A DNA stretch of 60,530 bases from an uncultured Lachnospiraceae bacterium (GTDB taxonomy: Bacteria > Bacillota > Clostridia > Lachnospirales > Lachnospiraceae). The translations under genes were made by a program, and so were the position numbers. Positions within the stretch are counted from its first letter, which is position 1; every line of letters begins with the position of its first letter. Below are positions 57,338-60,530 of the stretch, piece by piece. The notes below the pieces were generated by a model, which worked only from the letters and a program-made list of their open reading frames with translations, did no database searches and was not told where the DNA came from. The stretch spans positions 1 to 60,530 of the forward strand of contig CAJTPU010000021.1 of the NCBI GenBank assembly GCA_910578335.1, written 5' to 3'.

Positions 57338-60300
57338 TTATGCGTCCATCATATTATCCGTCCAAAGTTCACACTGTGTCATAACTGTCTGAACAGCGTC
57401 TTCCATACCTTCCGGCGGATACTTGTGCTTTTTCAAAAGTTTCTTGATAAGCATACGCATTTTTGCTCTTGCAGACTCACGCTTTTGCCAGTCTATTGTT
57501 TTATTCTTACGGAGCGTATCAGCAAGCTCCTTTGTAATGGCAATCAGTTCGTCATTTTCGTAGAAGTCCTTAATCGCCTGTGGTTTTGTTAATGCGTCAT
57601 AGAAAGCAAGCTCGTCAGCAGTTAGTCCGAGCTTGTCGCCCTCTTTTTGTGCTGCGGCAATTTGCTTTGCCAATTTCAGCATTTCTTCGATGACTTCTTC
57701 ATTGGTGAGCATACCGTTGAGATAAGCATTGAGAGAACGCTGCATAATCTCGCTGAATTTTTCGGACTTAACCACATTTGTCCTGCGATAGACCGACACC
57801 TGCTCCGCAATCAGTTTTTTCAAGAGTTCAACAGCAAGGTTCTTTTCCTTCATATTTGCGACTTCCTGAAGGAACTTCGGGTCAAACAGAGAAAACTCCT
57901 CTTTAATGTCTGAGAACAGGTTGATAACGCCGTCGCTCTTGATACTCTGTTTCAAAAGTTCATTGATTCTTGCGTTCATTTCCGGTAAGGAAATCTTCTT
58001 GCCAATGCCTGTATTTGTCAGCCTGAGTACCAATACACGCACGGACTCGAAAAATGCTGCTTCAAAGCGGCTGTCCTCATCAACCAAAGAAGAACAGAGA
58101 GATAATGCCTGATGAAGCATAAGGGCTTCTTTTACGAAAGAGTCTTTCTCATCAACTCTTTCTCTGCCCATAATGAAGTTGACTGCACCGCTGATAGTCT
58201 TTGCTCTTTCAAGGTCTGTGCCGTTTTGGAACTTGGAATAATCATATCCGTGGAATTTGTCACGGCAAACAGACAACTTTTCCAAGAACTTCGGATAAGC
58301 AACCTTAGCAACATCAGTATCGCCGTAGTTCTTCTTGTCACGGGAGGTGTAGTCATTCATTGCCTGCTTTAAGGCGGTGGCAATGCCTACATAGTCAACG
58401 ACAAGTCCGCCTTCTTTATCTCTGAATACACGGTTTACACGGGCGATTGCCTGCATAAGATTGTGTCCGGACATAGGCTTGTAAACATACATCGTGGCAA
58501 GAGACGGCACATCAAATCCGGTCAGCCACATATCAACAACAATAGCGATTTTCAAAGGACTGTTATTGTCCTTAAATTTCTTTGCAAGCTCGTCCTTATG
58601 GTGCTTATTCCCGATAATCTGTCGCCATTCTTCCGGGTCATTATTGCCGGAGGTCATAACGACTGCCACCTTTTCCGTCCAAGCAGGGCGAAGCTCCAAG
58701 ATACGCTTATAAATTTTCATAGCGATAGGGCGGGAATAGGCAACAATCATTGCCTTACCGGTCAACAGGTTTTCACGGTTATTCTCGTAATGGTCAAGAA
58801 TATCGCAAACCAAGGAATTGATTGTGTTATCATTTCCGAGAACGGCTTCCATCTGTCCAAGCTCACGCTTGCTCTTTTCAATGACTTCCTCATCTGCATT
58901 GGCTGCCATAATGTCATACTCGGCGTCAATCAGTTTTAAGGTTGCTTCATCAAGGTTGAGCTTAATTACACGGCTCTCATAGTAAACCGGGCGTGTAGCA
59001 CCGTCCTCGACAGCCTGCGTCATATCGTAGATGTCAATGTAATCTCCGAACACCTCACGGGTACTGCGGTCTTTGGAGGAGATAGGAGTACCTGTAAAGC
59101 CAATATATGTAGCGTTCGGTAAGGTGTTGCGGATAATACGGGCTGTGCCGATAACACGCTTGGCAACATCTTCGCCTTCTTCGTTCTTGGTAATCTTTAT
59201 TTTCTCGGCGAGTCCGTATTGACCTCTGTGTGCTTCATCAGCCATAACAACGATGTTGTGGCGTTCAGAAAGAGGTTCGTGTGACTCCTCAAACTTTTGC
59301 ATTGTGGTAAAGATAATGCCGTTTGCCTGTCTGCCGGCAAGCAGAGTTCTCAAGTGTTCACGGCTTTCTGCGTGCATAGGCTCTTGTCTTAAAAAGTCCT
59401 TACACTTTGCAAACTGTCCGTAGAGCTGGTCGTCAAGGTCGTTTCTGTCGGTCAGTACCACGATTGTCGGGCTGTCTAAGGCTTCCTGCAATAAATGGGC
59501 ATAGAACACCATAGAAAGCGATTTTCCGCTTCCTTGTGTATGCCAGAACACACCGCCTTTACCGTCGGTAACGGTAGCGTGTTTTGTGGATTCAATCGCT
59601 TTTCTTACTGCAAAATACTGATGATAGCCGGCAAGAATTTTGAATGTATTGATACCCTCATTTGAAAAGCAAATGAAGTTCTTTATAATATCGAGAAGTC
59701 TTTCTTTTTGAAACATACCCTCAAAGAAAGTGTCAAACTGAGCATACTGTGTGTTTTCATAGTCGCCGTCTTTGGTTTTCCATTCCATAAAGCGGTCTTC
59801 ACCTGAGGTGATCGTACCCGCTTTGGAGGTCAACTGGTCGCTCATAACGCAGATAGCGTTGTAGATGAACATTGACGGGATTTCCTGCATATAGTTACGG
59901 AGCTGTCTGTACGCTTCGGAAGCGTCCGTTTCTTCACGGGAAGGAGATTTAAGCTCAACCAATACAACAGGCAAACCGTTCAAAAAGAGAATTACATCCG
60001 GGCGTTTGTTGCTGTTCTCAATGAAAGTCCATTGATTAGCGACGATAAAGGAGTTGTTGTCGGGATTTTTGTAGTCAACAAGATAGACGATAGAGGAACG
60101 CTCCTCGCCGCCAACAAAAAATCTTACAGGAATACCGTTTTGCAGATAGTCCATAAAAACGGCGTTTTTCTGCACAAGCTCTCCGTTTTCAAAGTTCTTC
60201 AGCTTGAACAAAGCATCCTGAATGGCGTCATCAGGCAAACCTCTGTTCAACCGATACAGAGAGTCAAGCAATACTTCCTCATATAATGGGCTGTAAAAAT

Positions 60301-60403
60301 CCCTTTCTATATCGGGACCGTATGCGTACTCGTATCCCAAATCGTTTCTAAATAGCTCGATTACAGAGTTTTCATAATCGGCTTCGGTATATAATCCCGG
60401 CAT
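57338..60403 (-). CDS. hsdR: Type I restriction enzyme R subunit
   Basis: A 1021-residue HsdR. The N-terminal nuclease has RPDVILFLNGLPVVLVELKS (Asp136, Glu150, Lys152). The motor has GSGKS (291-295), LTDRNDLDDQLYGQF, the DEAH box at 389-392 (MADEAHRG), and motif VI in MQAIARVNRVFRDK. The C-terminal helical region binds the methylase core. All motifs are intact. It needs HsdM and HsdS, which are not in the window; they may lie to the right or be absent. AAGGAGAG precedes the ATG. It is the first visible gene of the eight-gene minus-strand operon, 17 bases before mcrB. Confidence 0.95.
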   Translation of the reverse strand: MPGLYTEADYENSVIELFRNDLGYEYAYGPDIERDFYSPLYEEVLLDSLYRLNRGLPDDAIQDALFKLKNFENGELVQKNAVFMDYLQNGIPVRFFVGGEERSSIVYLVDYKNPDNNSFIVANQWTFIENSNKRPDVILFLNGLPVVLVELKSPSREETDASEAYRQLRNYMQEIPSMFIYNAICVMSDQLTSKAGTITSGEDRFMEWKTKDGDYENTQYAQFDTFFEGMFQKERLLDIIKNFICFSNEGINTFKILAGYHQYFAVRKAIESTKHATVTDGKGGVFWHTQGSGKSLSMVFYAHLLQEALDSPTIVVLTDRNDLDDQLYGQFAKCKDFLRQEPMHAESREHLRTLLAGRQANGIIFTTMQKFEESHEPLSERHNIVVMADEAHRGQYGLAEKIKITKNEEGEDVAKRVIGTARIIRNTLPNATYIGFTGTPISSKDRSTREVFGDYIDIYDMTQAVEDGATRPVYYESRVIKLNLDEATLKLIDAEYDIMAANADEEVIEKSKRELGQMEAVLGNDNTINSLVCDILDHYENNRENLLTGKAMIVAYSRPIAMKIYKRILELRPAWTEKVAVVMTSGNNDPEEWRQIIGNKHHKDELAKKFKDNNSPLKIAIVVDMWLTGFDVPSLATMYVYKPMSGHNLMQAIARVNRVFRDKEGGLVVDYVGIATALKQAMNDYTSRDKKNYGDTDVAKVAYPKFLEKLSVCRDKFHGYDYSKFQNGTDLERAKTISGAVNFIMGRERVDEKDSFVKEALMLHQALSLCSSLVDEDSRFEAAFFESVRVLVLRLTNTGIGKKISLPEMNARINELLKQSIKSDGVINLFSDIKEEFSLFDPKFLQEVANMKEKNLAVELLKKLIAEQVSVYRRTNVVKSEKFSEIMQRSLNAYLNGMLTNEEVIEEMLKLAKQIAAAQKEGDKLGLTADELAFYDALTKPQAIKDFYENDELIAITKELADTLRKNKTIDWQKRESARAKMRMLIKKLLKKHKYPPEGMEDAVQTVMTQCELWTDNMMDA

Positions 60404-60530
60404 AAATCTCTCTCCTTTACAAATTTATCATAATATAATTCTCAATTTTTGTGGTCTCCCGGCAGGCGACATATTATAAACAATAATTTACTGGAGCAAG
60501 TGTTAGCTTTATATCGCAATAGATTTGTCG
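60404..60530 (-). promoter_or_regulatory. Upstream region of hsdR
   Basis: No gene is seen. A TATAAT on the minus strand (60478-60473) is a possible -10 element, but no good -35 lies at normal spacing. This hints, weakly, that the operon begins with hsdR rather than with hsdM. Confidence 0.35.

Overview
The window looks like a piece of a motile, anaerobic Clostridia (Lachnospiraceae-like) chromosome. The reasons are a Firmicutes-type flagellar late-gene cluster containing fliW and csrA and two flgK genes, strong AAGGAGG ribosome-binding sites, LplABC-type sugar importers without an ATPase gene, a domain-permuted GH3 glucosidase, and a Tn916-like integrative element. No tRNA, rRNA or CRISPR array was seen.

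Layout. (1) 1-540: the 5' part of an ISLre2-type transposase running off the left edge. (2) 668-6127: a likely flagellin-glycosylation block with one GT2 enzyme, three related CgeB/DUF3880-type glycosyltransferases in alternating orientation, and a small unknown protein. (3) 6226-19951 (minus strand): flagellin, a dehydrogenase/cytidylyltransferase pair, fliT-like, fliS, fliD, flaG, a hendecad-repeat coiled-coil protein, csrA, fliW, flgL, two flgK, flgN and flgM. Three sigma-28 type promoters are readable (flagellin, flaG, flgM). The flagellin leader carries a CsrA-type hairpin plus ribosome-binding-site pair, so the FliW-CsrA-flagellin circuit can be read from sequence. (4) 20067-25093: rhamnose mutarotase-like protein, HAD phosphatase, XRE regulator with an ABC exporter, and an orphan CofE-like protein. 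(5) 25289-35899: a carbohydrate-use locus (GH3, solute-binding protein, two permeases, two GH32-type proteins) with a LacI regulator and LacI-type operator palindromes. (6) 35957-37343: GNAT and alpha/beta hydrolase.

(7) 37.4 kb to the right edge: an integrated mobile element or genomic island. Its left end holds a Tn916-type tyrosine integrase, four tandem excisionase-like genes, a MazF-like protein with a zinc-ribbon tail, and a sigma-like factor. The sigma-like gene is preceded by a terminator and a 13-codon leader ORF whose stop codon lies in the anti-ribosome-binding-site arm of a strong hairpin. Next come a zinc-ribbon protein, an ImmA/IrrE protease, an S24-like protein without the catalytic Ser, and a Y-family polymerase, divergent from an ImmR/ImmA-type pair across a shared operator region.

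Cargo follows. A five-gene stress cassette (HxlR, double NTF2-like protein, flavin/ferredoxin protein, zinc macrodomain, class M sirtuin) is bracketed by two near-identical terminators. After it comes a tightly packed eight-gene minus-strand defence operon: HsdR, McrB, McrC, then five accessory genes (497-aa unknown, Gly/Ala-rich membrane protein, J-domain coiled-coil protein, HIRAN protein, HTH protein). No conjugation genes and no hsdM/hsdS are visible, so the right end of the element lies outside the window.

The best candidates for undescribed biology are the leader-peptide switch at 41.2-41.4 kb, the accessory genes downstream of McrBC, the terminator-flanked sirtuin/macrodomain cassette and the four-gene excisionase array.
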